Assembly (NCBI GenBank): GCA_026984455.1
Contig: JALSSC010000002.1
Location: forward strand, 1-64,000
Reading direction: 5' to 3'
Source of the DNA: Chromatiaceae bacterium
Lineage (GTDB): Bacteria; Pseudomonadota; Gammaproteobacteria; Chromatiales; Chromatiaceae
DNA: 64,000 bases
The position numbers and the translations under genes are program-made. Shown here one piece after another: positions 18,530 to 27,514 of this stretch; within the stretch, counting starts at the first letter, position 1; each line of letters opens with the position of its first letter. Under the pieces are notes generated by a model that saw only the letters and a list, made by a program, of their open reading frames with translations, was not told the DNA's origin and ran no database searches.

Positions 18530-18605
18530 ACCTGCGGGAGCGGCTCCAGCTACGATGCCGTTCACACCGAAACGGCCCGGTACGGCTGAAGCCGCCCCCA
18601 CGCAA
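18530..18605. repeat. degenerate REP-like sequence
   Basis: GGGAGCGGCTCCAGCTACG and, about 50 bases later, GTACGGCTGAAGCCGCCCCC resemble the two arms of the palindrome at 14526-14581 but are diverged and further apart. Located between the csp terminator and the 3' end of icd. Confidence 0.4.
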
Positions 18606-18664
18606 GGGATCTGTCGGGCGGGAACCGGGGCAGATGCCCCCTTGTTCCCGCACCCCATCCCGGT

Positions 18665-19921
18665 TCACATGTGGGAGATCAGGGCCTCGCCGAATCCGGA
18701 ACAACTGACCCGGGTGGCCCCGTCCATCAGTCGCTCCAGGTCGTAGGTGACGGTCTTGGCCGAGATCGCCCCCTCCACCCCCCGGATGATGAGATCCGCC
18801 GCCTCCACCCAGCCGAGGTGGCGCAGCATCATCTCCGCGGAGAGGATCAGGGAACTGGGATTCACCTTGTCCTGCCCCGCGTACTTGGGGGCCGTGCCGT
18901 GGGTGGCCTCGAACATGGCCACCGTATCCGACAGGTTGGCCCCGGGGGCCAGACCGATCCCCCCCACCTGGGCGGCGAGGGCGTCGGAGATATAGTCGCC
19001 GTTCAGGTTCAGGGTGGCGATCACGTCGTATTCACGCGGGCGCGACAGGATCTGCTGGAGAAAGGCATCCGCGATCACGTCCTTGACGACGATGGGTTCG
19101 CCGGTGCGTGGATGCGCGAAACCGTGCCAGGGCCCCCCGTCGAGGGGCCGGGCGCCGAACTCCTCGCGCGCCAACTCGTAGCCCCAATCCTTGAAGGCAC
19201 CCTCGGTGAACTTCATGATATTGCCCTTGTGCACCAGGGTGACGCTGGGGCGGTGGTTGTCGATGGCGTACTGGATCGCCTTGCGCACCAGACGCTTGCT
19301 GCCCTCCTCCGAGACCGGCTTGATGCCGATGCCCGAGGTCCCGGGGAAACGGATCTTGGTGACCCCCATCTCCTCCTGGAGGAAGGCGATGACCCGCTGC
19401 GCCTCAGGGCTGCCGGCCGGCCATTCGATCCCGGCGTAGATGTCCTCCGCGTTCTCCCGGAAGATCACCATGTCCACGTCCTGCGGGCGCTTGACCGGGC
19501 TCGGGGTACCGCGGAACCAGCGCACCGGACGCAGGCAGACGTAGAGGTCCAGGGTCTGGCGCAGGGCCACATTGAGGGAACGGATGCCGCCGCCCACCGG
19601 GGTGGTGAGAGGGCCCTTGATGGATACCACGAACTCGCGTACGGCCGCCAGGGTCTCGTCGGGCATCCAGACGTCGCCGCCATAGAGCCGGTTGGCCTTT
19701 TCGCCCGCGAAGACCTCCATCCAGGCGACACCGCGTTCGCCACCGTAGGCCTTGGCCACGGCCGCGTCCACCACCCGCTTCATCACCGGAGTGATGTCCA
19801 CCCCGATGCCGTCGCCCTCGATATAGGGAATGATGGGGCGGGCCGGCACCCGCAGGTTGCCATCCGCGTCCACCTCGATACGCCCACCCTCCGCGGGTAC
19901 CACAATCTTGTCGTAGGCCAT
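18665..19921 (-). CDS. icd: NADP-dependent isocitrate dehydrogenase
   Basis: Icd converts isocitrate to 2-oxoglutarate with NADP in the TCA cycle. The 418-residue protein matches the E. coli type: [18 protein letters not shown], the substrate loop [41 protein letters not shown], and [24 protein letters not shown] with NADP-site residues. The ATG at 19921 is chosen because GGTGAG lies eight bases before it and MAYDKIVVP matches the family start; a possible start ten codons upstream is less likely. Convergent with csp, as in the Pseudomonas neighbourhood. Confidence 0.97.
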   Translation of the reverse strand: MAYDKIVVPAEGGRIEVDADGNLRVPARPIIPYIEGDGIGVDITPVMKRVVDAAVAKAYGGERGVAWMEVFAGEKANRLYGGDVWMPDETLAAVREFVVSIKGPLTTPVGGGIRSLNVALRQTLDLYVCLRPVRWFRGTPSPVKRPQDVDMVIFRENAEDIYAGIEWPAGSPEAQRVIAFLQEEMGVTKIRFPGTSGIGIKPVSEEGSKRLVRKAIQYAIDNHRPSVTLVHKGNIMKFTEGAFKDWGYELAREEFGARPLDGGPWHGFAHPRTGEPIVVKDVIADAFLQQILSRPREYDVIATLNLNGDYISDALAAQVGGIGLAPGANLSDTVAMFEATHGTAPKYAGQDKVNPSSLILSAEMMLRHLGWVEAADLIIRGVEGAISAKTVTYDLERLMDGATRVSCSGFGEALISHM

Positions 19922-20109
19922 GGATCTCACCAAAACACGAAAAACGGGCATCTTACCAGACCCTGGAACCGGCGGTGTGAATACAGTCGATGTGGCACCG
20001 TCCGTGCCTCAGAAGGAAAGGGACGGCCCCCTGTTCTCCCATTTTTTCAAGCACTTCTTGTCACGGCAGCAAAATGCCGGAACCGCCCTGCCCCGAATCC
20101 CGCCTGAAC

Positions 20110-20293
20110 GAGAACGAGGCCTTCGTACAGCATGCGAGGCGTCCTCCATGGCATCGCGCCTCCGCCACTTGCGGATGGGGTGCCGATGGACCCCGTACTT
20201 CCGGGCCAGGACCGTGGCCGGCCGGTCGGAGGCCTGGATCTCCCGTCGGATCTCCGGGGTGCTGCGCGCCTTTTTGTGGAGCCGGACGCGCAT
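20110..20293 (-). pseudogene. IS481-type transposase N-terminal remnant
   Basis: Translation from an ATG at 20293 gives MRVRLHKKARSTPEIRREIQ followed by VLARKYGVHRHPIRKWRRRD and EDASHAV. This is the N-terminal helix-turn-helix of IS481-like transposases (usual form RLHKNARTTP...VLAKRYGV...KWRKR). About 56 residues are recognisable; the DDE catalytic domain is absent and the frame continues into unrelated sequence. No terminal repeats are seen. It is a decayed insertion sequence end in the 632-bp gap between icd and the Ste24-like gene, where no other gene is seen. Confidence 0.7.
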
Positions 20294-20553
20294 GCCCTGG
20301 CACCGGCTGATGAGTGAGCGTTCCACCCCGCGCGGCCAGACAGACCGCAGGCGCCACGGGGGAGGCGGATTCCAGTCGCCCTCAGGGCGCCTTCCATCCA
20401 CTTCCCCCGCGAGGAGGGTCTCCAGGCACCTGGGATAGCTCCGTCAGTGGCCTTGGCCCTTCCCCGTGACGCCGCTCGTTCCCGACCCGGAAGGCCTCCC
20501 GTCCCGCGATGAACTCGACGACCGGCCAAGCCGGACAGGGTATACTCCCCCCC

Positions 20554-21828
20554 ATGAACAGCTTCACCTGGATCTTCCTCGCCGCCCTGCTCGCGGGCAC
20601 CGCCCTGCGCCTCTGGCTCGATCGGCGCCAGGCCCGCCATGTCAGCACCCATGCCGGGCGCGTACCCGAGCCCTTCGCTGGGCGCATCGACCTCGAGGCG
20701 CACCGCAAGGCCGCCGCCTACACCCTGGCGCGCTTGCGCCTGGACCGGGCCGAGACCGTCCTCGGCACGCTGTTGCTGCTCGGCTGGACCCTCGCCGGCG
20801 GCCTGCAATGGCTCGACACCTGGCTGCGCCATTATCTGACCGATCCCGTCTGGCAGGGCACCGCCCTGCTGGCCCTGGTCATGCTCGTCAACCACCTGAT
20901 CGAACTGCCCCTGGACCTTGCGGCCACCTTCGGGGTCGAGGCACGATTCGGCTTCAACCGTACCACCCCGCGGCGCTACGTCCAGGACCAGGCCCTGGGG
21001 CTGGTCCTCTCCCTCGTCCTGGGGGTGCCCCTGATCGCCGCCATCCTCTGGATCATGACCCACAGCGGGGCCTTCTGGTGGCTCGCCGCCTGGGGGCTGT
21101 GGATGGCCTTCTCGCTCTTCGTCACCTGGGCCTACCCGGTGCTCATCGCGCCCTTGTTCAACCGCTTCCAACCCCTGGCGGACACACGCCTGCGCCAGCG
21201 CCTGGAGGCCCTGCTGAGGCGTTGCGGCTTCCGCAGCAAGGGGATGTACGTGATGGACGGCTCACGCCGCTCGGCCCACGGCAATGCCTATTTCACCGGC
21301 TTCGGGCGGAACAAACGCATCGTCTTCTTCGACACCCTGCTCGCGGACCTCACCCCCGAGGAGACCGAGGCGGTCCTGGCCCACGAACTGGGCCACTTCC
21401 GCCACCATCACGTCGCCAAGGGCCTGGCCCTGACCGCGATCCTCGCCCTGGCGGGGTTCGCCCTGCTCGGCTGGCTGGCGGGGCAACCCTGGTTCTATCG
21501 CGGACTTGGGGTGGAACGGGTCTCTCCGGGCATGGCCCTGACCCTGTTCGTACTGACCGCACCGGTCTTCATTCTGTTCGTGCGCCCCTTGTTTTCGGCC
21601 CTCTCCCGCCGCCACGAATTCGAGGCCGATGCCTACGCCGCCCGCCAGGCCGATACCGATGCCCTGATCAGCGCCCTGGTGCGCATGTACCGGGAGAACG
21701 CCAGCACCCTCACACCGGACCCGCTCTATGCCGCCTTCCACTACAGCCATCCGGTCGCGGTGGAACGTATCGAGCACTTGAAACGGGCCCGACCGACCCC
21801 ACATGCAACCCAACCGGCGGCGGCTTGA
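20554..21828 (+). CDS. M48 (Ste24/CAAX-type) membrane metalloprotease
   Basis: Inner-membrane zinc protease of 424 residues. It has several hydrophobic segments, the zinc motif HELGH in VLAHELGHFRHHHV (about residue 275), and the third zinc ligand in SRRHEFEADAYA. The order GFNRTTPRRYVQD, LFNRFQPL, SAHGNAYFTGFG, then HELGH is that of Ste24/CAAX prenyl protease 1 relatives rather than HtpX, which is shorter. Bacterial substrates are not well defined; a role in membrane protein turnover is inferred. The chosen ATG gives MNSFTWIFLAALLAG, a membrane segment. Confidence 0.9.
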   Translation: MNSFTWIFLAALLAGTALRLWLDRRQARHVSTHAGRVPEPFAGRIDLEAHRKAAAYTLARLRLDRAETVLGTLLLLGWTLAGGLQWLDTWLRHYLTDPVWQGTALLALVMLVNHLIELPLDLAATFGVEARFGFNRTTPRRYVQDQALGLVLSLVLGVPLIAAILWIMTHSGAFWWLAAWGLWMAFSLFVTWAYPVLIAPLFNRFQPLADTRLRQRLEALLRRCGFRSKGMYVMDGSRRSAHGNAYFTGFGRNKRIVFFDTLLADLTPEETEAVLAHELGHFRHHHVAKGLALTAILALAGFALLGWLAGQPWFYRGLGVERVSPGMALTLFVLTAPVFILFVRPLFSALSRRHEFEADAYAARQADTDALISALVRMYRENASTLTPDPLYAAFHYSHPVAVERIEHLKRARPTPHATQPAAA

Positions 21829-21862
21829 TCTGGCCTGCCCCCTACTTCATTCGGAGCGACCC

Positions 21863-22114
21863 ATGCCTACCTACGACTACCGCTGTACTGCCAACGACCG
21901 CGTGGTGGAGGTCAACCACCGCATGAACGAGGAGATCCACACCTGGGGCGAACTCTGCGAACGCGCCGGCATCGACCCCGACGACACCCCGCCGGACAGC
22001 CCGGTGGTGCGCCTGGCCACCGGCGGCAATCTGGTCTCCCAAACCGGCTCAGGCGCCGAACCCGCCTGCGCCACCGGGAGTTGCTGCCCCGGGGGCGTCT
22101 GTGGACTCGGCTGA
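21863..22114 (+). CDS. FmdB-like small protein with cysteine-rich C-terminus
   Basis: Small protein of 83 residues starting MPTYDYRC, the typical beginning of FmdB zinc-ribbon proteins. The usual CxxC partner after it is replaced by TANDRVVEV, so the first zinc knuckle is incomplete. The C-terminus has a separate cluster ending SCCPGGVCGLG. The middle NTWGEL-like segment (HTWGELCERAGIDPDDTP) belongs to a proteobacterial subfamily. Function unknown; metal binding by the C-terminal cysteines is inference. It lies 34 bases after the protease gene and may share its mRNA. Confidence 0.7.
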   Translation: MPTYDYRCTANDRVVEVNHRMNEEIHTWGELCERAGIDPDDTPPDSPVVRLATGGNLVSQTGSGAEPACATGSCCPGGVCGLG

Positions 22115-22229
22115 GGCCCGCCTGTCATCTCCCTTTCCTCAATCGAGAACCCCCGGGAACCCGGCCGGGCCCCCGGGGTCTCAATAGTGTCCGTTCCACC
22201 ATCATCAGAAGAGACTTGCGAACCCCACT

Positions 22230-22904
22230 ATGAACAGAGCTGAATTCACCGTCGCCCGCGCCCCGCGCGAATCGGCCCTAGCCACCAACCGTGTCCTGCG
22301 CAACACCTATACCCTGCTCTCCGCCACCCTGCTGTTCAGCGCCGCCATGGCGGGGCTGTCCATGGTCCTGGCCATGCCAGCCTGGATCTATCTGGCCAGT
22401 TTCATCGGCTCCATGGTCCTGATCTGGTTCGTGCTCCCCCGTACCGCCAACTCGGCCTCCGGCCTGTGGACGGTATTCGCCATCACCGGCCTCATGGGCT
22501 TCGGCCTCGGGCCCTTGCTCAATATGTACCTGAGCCTGCCCCAGGGACCGCAGATCGTAGGCACCGCCGTCGGTGGCACCGGCCTCATCTTCCTCGCCCT
22601 GTCGGCCTACGCCCTCATCACCCGCAAGGATTTCAGCTTCATGGGCGGGATGCTCATCGCCGGGATGCTGGTGGTGTTGGTGGCCATGCTGGCGAACATC
22701 TTCCTGGAGATGCCGGCCCTGTCCCTGGCCATCTCGGCGGTGGTCATCCTGCTCATGAGCGGCTTCATCCTGTACGACACCGGGCGTATCATCAACGGCG
22801 GCGAGACCAACTACATCCTCGCCACGGTGAGCATCTTCCTGAGCATCTTCAACATCTTCATCCACCTCCTGAACCTGCTCACGGGCCTTTCGGGCGAGGA
22901 CTGA
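22230..22904 (+). CDS. Bax inhibitor-1/YccA family membrane protein
   Basis: Inner-membrane protein of 224 residues with seven hydrophobic segments and the family signature near the end (FILYDTGRIINGGETNYILAT). E. coli YccA in this family binds and modulates FtsH; others are pH-sensitive calcium leak channels. The N-terminal RVLRNTYTLLSATLLFSA is typical of the YccA branch. A rho-independent terminator follows. Confidence 0.92.
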   Translation: MNRAEFTVARAPRESALATNRVLRNTYTLLSATLLFSAAMAGLSMVLAMPAWIYLASFIGSMVLIWFVLPRTANSASGLWTVFAITGLMGFGLGPLLNMYLSLPQGPQIVGTAVGGTGLIFLALSAYALITRKDFSFMGGMLIAGMLVVLVAMLANIFLEMPALSLAISAVVILLMSGFILYDTGRIINGGETNYILATVSIFLSIFNIFIHLLNLLTGLSGED

Positions 22905-22925
22905 TCTCCCCGGCCCCCATCGACA

Positions 22926-22949
22926 GCCCCGGCCCCGCCGGGGCTTTTG
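22926..22949 (+). terminator. rho-independent terminator after the yccA-like gene
   Basis: GCCCCGG and CCGGGGC form a 7-bp stem with a short CCCCG loop followed by TTTT. It lies 22 bases after the stop codon. Confidence 0.75.
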
Positions 22950-22967
22950 CTATGTAGGGGATATGTG

Positions 22968-23150
22968 ATGGATTGGACCAAGATCCTCTGGGCCCTCGCC
23001 CTCGGGGCCATGATCCTGTTGCTCTGGCCCCAGGCCAAACGGATGCTGGCCGAGAGCCGCAAGGCGGAACCGGGCGAATGGGCCGGCGTCATCCTGCCCC
23101 TGGCCCTGGTGGCGGGTCTGGTGGCGGTCCTGGTGCTGTTGGTCCGTTGA
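22968..23150 (+). CDS. small membrane protein of unknown function
   Basis: Sixty residues, MDWTKILWALALGAMILLLW at the start and a second hydrophobic segment VILPLALVAGLVAVLVLLV at the end, with a charged stretch QAKRMLAESRKAEPGEW between. This predicts two membrane helices in a hairpin. A ribosome-binding-like AGGGGA lies upstream of the ATG. No family is recognised. It is probably a real gene because its length and topology are coherent and it sits in its own transcription space after the terminator. Confidence 0.6.
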   Translation: MDWTKILWALALGAMILLLWPQAKRMLAESRKAEPGEWAGVILPLALVAGLVAVLVLLVR

Positions 23151-23558
23151 CCCCGTCCGAAGCCGAAGCCACCGCGTTGTTCCCGACTCAGGCGGTTGTC
23201 CACTGAACGGCCAGGCATTTTCTCCGGACCCTAACCGCGGCCCGGCCCCGTCCTGGCGGCGAAGACCCGAATCAGGCCAAACACACCGTTCCCATCGGGA
23301 AACGCTTTTCTGATCCACGGGTCTCGTGATGCCCATCGATTCCACGGATTGTCTGCCACGAACCGCGACAGAGGGATGCCTGCGGATTTCGCCGATCCGG
23401 AGTGAAGATTGCAGACAGGCGCGTTCCTCCGTTTTTGTCCATCCTGCTTGCTAGAGGCGACGGGTATATCTCCCGTTTCCGAGTCCCTTTCAACCCGCAC
23501 CTTGCCCCGATCGCTCCGTGGAGCGACACTGGTGCCTTCATTCCACTGGGAGTAACCG
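23151..23558. other. intergenic region without recognisable gene
   Basis: 408 bp with no convincing reading frame, RNA or promoter. GCGACGGGTATA at 23457-23468 matches the outer 12 bases of the family 2 MITE ends, but the flanking bases do not, so it is at most a relic. Confidence 0.6.
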
Positions 23559-23999
23559 ATGGATAAATACCGTCACATCCTGCTCGCCACCGATTTTTCC
23601 GAGCACGCCGAGCGGGCCGCCGAGCGGGCCAAGGAACTGGCCGATCTCTATCAGGCCCGCCTGACCCTCCTCCACGCCGTGGAGGATCTGGTGCTCTACG
23701 ACGAGTTCTACGACCCGGTCATCCCCGACCGCCTGGAGGTGGACCAGGAGCGCCTCAATCGGGGTCACGAGATGTTGGTGAAGCTGGCCGAACGCATCGG
23801 CGCCAAAGAGGCCCACAGCGAGGCGCGCCTGGGCTATCCCAAGGCGGTGATCCTGGAATACGCGGAGGAACAGAAGGTGGATCTGATCGTGGTGGGCTCC
23901 CACGGCCACCGCGGCCTCGCCAGGCTGCTCGGATCCACCGCCCGCGCCCTGGTGAACGACGCCCCCTGCGACGTGTTGCGGGTGCGCCTGCCGGGCTGA
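23559..23999 (+). CDS. universal stress protein, UspA family
   Basis: Cytoplasmic stress protein of 146 residues with one Usp domain. It begins KYRHILLATDFSEHAERAAERA and contains the ATP-binding pattern GSHGHRGLARLLGSTARAL followed by DVLRVR, so it belongs to the nucleotide-binding kind. No partner gene; it stands between two intergenic regions. Confidence 0.93.
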   Translation: MDKYRHILLATDFSEHAERAAERAKELADLYQARLTLLHAVEDLVLYDEFYDPVIPDRLEVDQERLNRGHEMLVKLAERIGAKEAHSEARLGYPKAVILEYAEEQKVDLIVVGSHGHRGLARLLGSTARALVNDAPCDVLRVRLPG

Positions 24000-24081
24000 A
24001 TGACTTGCCCGGAGCACCTCGCCATGCCGCTGGGAACGACTTAGACCGCGATCCGGCGTGGCCAGTCCGTGCAGGAGTCGT

Positions 24082-24099
24082 CGCGGCTGAAGCCGCTCC
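24082..24099 (-). repeat. single arm of the REP-like repeat
   Basis: CGCGGCTGAAGCCGCTCC is identical to the right arm of the palindrome at 14564-14581. A matching left arm is not present next to it. It lies in the 163-bp gap between the Usp gene and the glycosyltransferase gene. Confidence 0.6.
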
Positions 24100-24162
24100 C
24101 ACGGCGATGTCCATGGAAACGACCGTGACGGCCATGGTCCGGGACAGTTCGGTGGTAACGGC

Positions 24163-24921
24163 ATGCCCGGGCCACGTCTGAGCCTGGTGGTGATCGCCCG
24201 CGACGAGGTGGAACGGATCGCCGCCTGCCTCGATTCGGTGCCCTGGGCGGACGAGCGCCTGGTCCTGGATTCGGGCAGCCGCGACGGCACCCAGGCCCTC
24301 TGCCGGGCGCACGGGGCGCGGGTGGTGGAGACCGACTGGCCCGGCTTCGGGGCGCAGAAGAACCGCGCCCTGGACCTGGCCCGGGGGGACTGGATCCTCA
24401 ACCTGGACGCCGACGAGTGCCTGAGCCCGGCGCTCGCCGCCGAGATCCAGGCCTGCATCGCCCGGCCCGGCCCCGACGCCTACTGGCTGCCCCGGCGCTC
24501 CCACTACCTGGGGCGCGTCATGCGCTTCGGTGACTGGCGCGGGGACCGGGTGCTGCGCCTGTTTCGCCGCGGACACGCCCGTTTCAGCGACGACCTGGTG
24601 CATGAGCGCCTCGTGGTCGAGGGCTCGGTCGGGGTACTCCACGCCCCCGTGCTGCACTATCCCTTCGACGACCTGGAACAGGTCCTGGACAAGCTCAACC
24701 GCTATTCCACCCTGAGTGCCCGCCAACGTCTGCAACGGGGCGAGACGGCCGGCCTGGCCAAGGCCCTGACCCACGGCGGCTGGACCTTCCTGCGCGGCTA
24801 CCTGTTGCGCGGCGGTTTCCTGGACGGCCGAGAGGGCTTTCTCCTGGCCCTCTCGAACGGCCTGGGGACCTTCTACCGCTACGCCAAGATGACTACGACG
24901 GCCCAGCGGGGCCCGATCTAG
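24163..24921 (+). CDS. family 2 glycosyltransferase (WaaE/KdtX-like)
   Basis: GT-A glycosyltransferase of 252 residues: SLVVIARDEVERIAACLDS at the N-terminus, SGSRDGTQ for the nucleotide, and the metal-binding NLDADECLSP. GAQKNRALDLARGDWILNLD and the C-terminal helices (FLRGYLLRGGFLDGREGF) are characteristic of the WaaE/KdtX group that adds glucose to the lipopolysaccharide core. A role in lipopolysaccharide core synthesis is therefore likely, though the sugar cannot be read from the sequence. Confidence 0.85.
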   Translation: MPGPRLSLVVIARDEVERIAACLDSVPWADERLVLDSGSRDGTQALCRAHGARVVETDWPGFGAQKNRALDLARGDWILNLDADECLSPALAAEIQACIARPGPDAYWLPRRSHYLGRVMRFGDWRGDRVLRLFRRGHARFSDDLVHERLVVEGSVGVLHAPVLHYPFDDLEQVLDKLNRYSTLSARQRLQRGETAGLAKALTHGGWTFLRGYLLRGGFLDGREGFLLALSNGLGTFYRYAKMTTTAQRGPI

Positions 24922-25039
24922 CAGCAGGCCGTCGCAAAAAAGATCGGAACAGCGCGTTTTCCAGTCCCGCGGTCGAGAGAGCCCAGACAAGGACCTTCTC
25001 GACATCCCGCCAGGGCACGGCCTGACGGGTCTCTTTTGC

Positions 25040-25066
25040 TTGACAGCCCGCCCTCCGGCCTATATT
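25040..25066 (+). promoter_or_regulatory. promoter of topA
   Basis: Consensus TTGACA (25040-25045) with TATATT (25061-25066), spacer 15 bp, ends 34 bp before the topA start. A short spacer is a known feature of supercoiling-sensitive promoters, which fits topA, but this is inference. Confidence 0.55.
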
Positions 25067-25100
25067 GGTAGCCGCCTTTTCCCAATCCCAGGACCTGCCG

Positions 25101-27407
25101 ATGAAACTGGTGGTAGTGGAATCGCCCGCCAAGGGCAAGACCATCAAGAAATATCTGGGCGAGGACTTCGAGGTCCTCGCCTCCTACGGCCATGTGCGCG
25201 ATCTGGTGCCCAAGGAGGGGGCCGTGGACACCGAACACGGGTTCCGGATGAAATACCAGCTGATCGAGCGCAACGACCGTCATGTGCAGGCCATCGCCCG
25301 CCGCCTCAAGTCCGCCGAGGCCCTCTATCTGGCCACCGACCCGGACCGCGAGGGGGAGGCCATCTCCTGGCACCTCTATGAGTTGCTGCGCCAACGCGGC
25401 CTGTTGAAGGACAAGCCGGTCTACCGGGTGGTGTTCCACGAGATCACCCGGCGCGCCATCCAGGAGGCCATCGCCCATCCACGCGAACTCTCCCAGGATC
25501 TGATCGACGCCCAGCAGGCCCGCCGTGCCCTGGACTACCTGGTGGGTTTCAATCTCTCGCCGCTGTTGTGGAAGAAGGTCCGGCGCGGTCTCTCCGCCGG
25601 TCGGGTGCAGAGCCCGGCCCTGCGCCTGATCGTGGAGCGCGAGGAGGAGATCGAGCGCTTCGTGCCACGGGAGTACTGGACCCTGGAGGCCGATGTGCGC
25701 AAACAGGAGCGGACCTTCAGCGCCCGCCTCAGCCGCTTCCAGGGCGAGAAGATCGAACAGTTCAGCATCACCGATGGGGAGCGCGCCCAGCAGGTGGAGC
25801 AGGCCCTGCTGGAGGCGGCCCAGGGCCACCTGCGGGTGGCCCGGGTGGAGCGCAAACAGCGCCGCCGCAACCCCGCCCCGCCCTTCATCACCTCCACCCT
25901 CCAGCAGGAGGCCGCGCGCAAGCTGGGCTTCACCGCCCAGCGGACCATGCGCCTGGCCCAGCAGCTCTACGAGGGGGTGGACATCGGCGAGGGCGCGGTC
26001 GGTCTCATCAGCTACATGCGTACCGACTCGGTGAACCTGGCCCAGGAGGCCGTCGCCGAGATCCGCGGCTACATCGCGGAGCGCTACGGCGCCGATCAGA
26101 TGCCGCCCAAGCCCAGGCTCTACAAGACCAAGGCCAAGAATGCCCAGGAGGCCCACGAGGCCATCCGCCCCACCTCCATACTGCGCACCCCCGAGGCCCT
26201 GCGCGGTCATCTGAACAAGGATCAGTTCCGCCTCTACCAGTTGATCTGGAAGCGTGCCCTGGCCTGCCAGATGATCCACGCCACCATCGATACCGTGGCC
26301 GTGGATCTGGCCGCCGGCAGCGAGGCCAACCTGTTCCGCGCCACCGGTTCGGTGATCGCCAAGCCCGGTTTCATGCAGGTCTATCAGGAGGGCCGGGACG
26401 ATGCCAAGGGCGAGGACGACGAACGCATCCTGCCGCCCCTGGAGGTGGGGGACCTGTTGGATCTGCTCGGAATCCGCACCGACCAGCACTTCACCGAGCC
26501 GCCGCCCCGCTACAGCGAGGCCAGCCTCATCAAGGCCCTGGAGGAGTTCGGCATCGGCCGGCCCTCCACCTATGCCAGCATCATCTCCACCCTCCAGGAC
26601 CGCGAGTACGTCACCCTGGACAAGAAGCGCTTCCGCCCCACGGACGTGGGACGGGTGGTGAACCGTTTCCTCACCAGCTATTTCACCCGCTATGTGGACT
26701 ATGGCTTCACCGCCGCCCTGGAAGACGAGCTGGACGCCGTCTCGCGCGGCGAAGAGGCCTGGGTGCCCTTGCTGGAGCGCTTCTGGCGTCCGTTCAAGGA
26801 CAAGGTGGATCATACCCAGGAGAACGTGAAGCGCAGTGACGTGACCCAGGAGGCCATAGACGAGAAGTGTCCCAAGTGTGGCGGCGACCTGGCCATCCGC
26901 CTCGGCCGCCACGGGCGCTTCATCGGCTGCACCCGCTACCCCGAATGCGACTACACCCGCGACCTCGGTGACGACGGCAGGGAACGCGCCGCGCCCGAGA
27001 TCGTGGAGGGGCGCGCCTGTCCCGAATGCGCCGCCCCCCTGCACGTCAAGCAGGGACGCTACGGCAAGTTCATCGGCTGCTCCGCCTATCCCAAATGCCG
27101 CTATATCGAGCCCCTGGAGAAGCCCGAAGACACCGGCGTCCCCTGTCCCAAGTGCCACCAGGGCACCCTCATGAAACGCAAGTCCCGCCGGGGCAAGGTA
27201 TTCTATTCCTGTTCCACCTACCCGGAATGCGACTATGCGGTATGGAATCCGCCCCTGGACGAGCCCTGTCCCCGCTGTGGCTGGCCGATCCTGACCCTGC
27301 GCACCACCAAGAAGCGGGGCACCGAGCGGGTCTGTCCACAAAAGGAATGCAGTTTCGCGGAGCCCTGTGAAGAGGGGCTGGCGGGAATGGAGAAGGCGCA
27401 AGGCTGA
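25101..27407 (+). CDS. topA: DNA topoisomerase I
   Basis: Type IA topoisomerase of 768 residues that relaxes negative supercoils. It has the Toprim start MKLVVVESPAKGKTIKKYLG with DPDREGEAI, and the catalytic tyrosine (about residue 305) in ISYMRTDSVNL. It ends with four C4-type zinc ribbon modules starting CPKCGGDLAIRLG, CPECAAPLHVKQG, CPKCHQGTLMKRK and CPRCGWPILTLR. The ATG at 25101 gives the universal family start; an upstream in-frame start would add an unrelated leader. Confidence 0.97.
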   Translation: MKLVVVESPAKGKTIKKYLGEDFEVLASYGHVRDLVPKEGAVDTEHGFRMKYQLIERNDRHVQAIARRLKSAEALYLATDPDREGEAISWHLYELLRQRGLLKDKPVYRVVFHEITRRAIQEAIAHPRELSQDLIDAQQARRALDYLVGFNLSPLLWKKVRRGLSAGRVQSPALRLIVEREEEIERFVPREYWTLEADVRKQERTFSARLSRFQGEKIEQFSITDGERAQQVEQALLEAAQGHLRVARVERKQRRRNPAPPFITSTLQQEAARKLGFTAQRTMRLAQQLYEGVDIGEGAVGLISYMRTDSVNLAQEAVAEIRGYIAERYGADQMPPKPRLYKTKAKNAQEAHEAIRPTSILRTPEALRGHLNKDQFRLYQLIWKRALACQMIHATIDTVAVDLAAGSEANLFRATGSVIAKPGFMQVYQEGRDDAKGEDDERILPPLEVGDLLDLLGIRTDQHFTEPPPRYSEASLIKALEEFGIGRPSTYASIISTLQDREYVTLDKKRFRPTDVGRVVNRFLTSYFTRYVDYGFTAALEDELDAVSRGEEAWVPLLERFWRPFKDKVDHTQENVKRSDVTQEAIDEKCPKCGGDLAIRLGRHGRFIGCTRYPECDYTRDLGDDGRERAAPEIVEGRACPECAAPLHVKQGRYGKFIGCSAYPKCRYIEPLEKPEDTGVPCPKCHQGTLMKRKSRRGKVFYSCSTYPECDYAVWNPPLDEPCPRCGWPILTLRTTKKRGTERVCPQKECSFAEPCEEGLAGMEKAQG

Positions 27408-27514
27408 GTTCCGGGGGACGTTCCCTCAAGTTTTCCCGGACCGGGCCGCCACCGATCTCTGTCCGACCGTACCAGCCGGGATGGTCGGGACCTGGTTGCA
27501 ATGGAAGCCTCTAG

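Noticed and set aside
20047-21171. Long open frame on the minus strand opposite the Ste24-like gene
   Set aside because: Composition is that of a shadow frame in GC-rich DNA; the plus-strand protein carries HELGH and other conserved motifs. Only the N-terminal IS481-like part outside the protease gene was kept.
23457-23468. Third copy of the family 2 MITE ends (GCGACGGGTATA)
   Set aside because: Only 12 bases match the outer end; the inner bases differ and no opposite end is found nearby.
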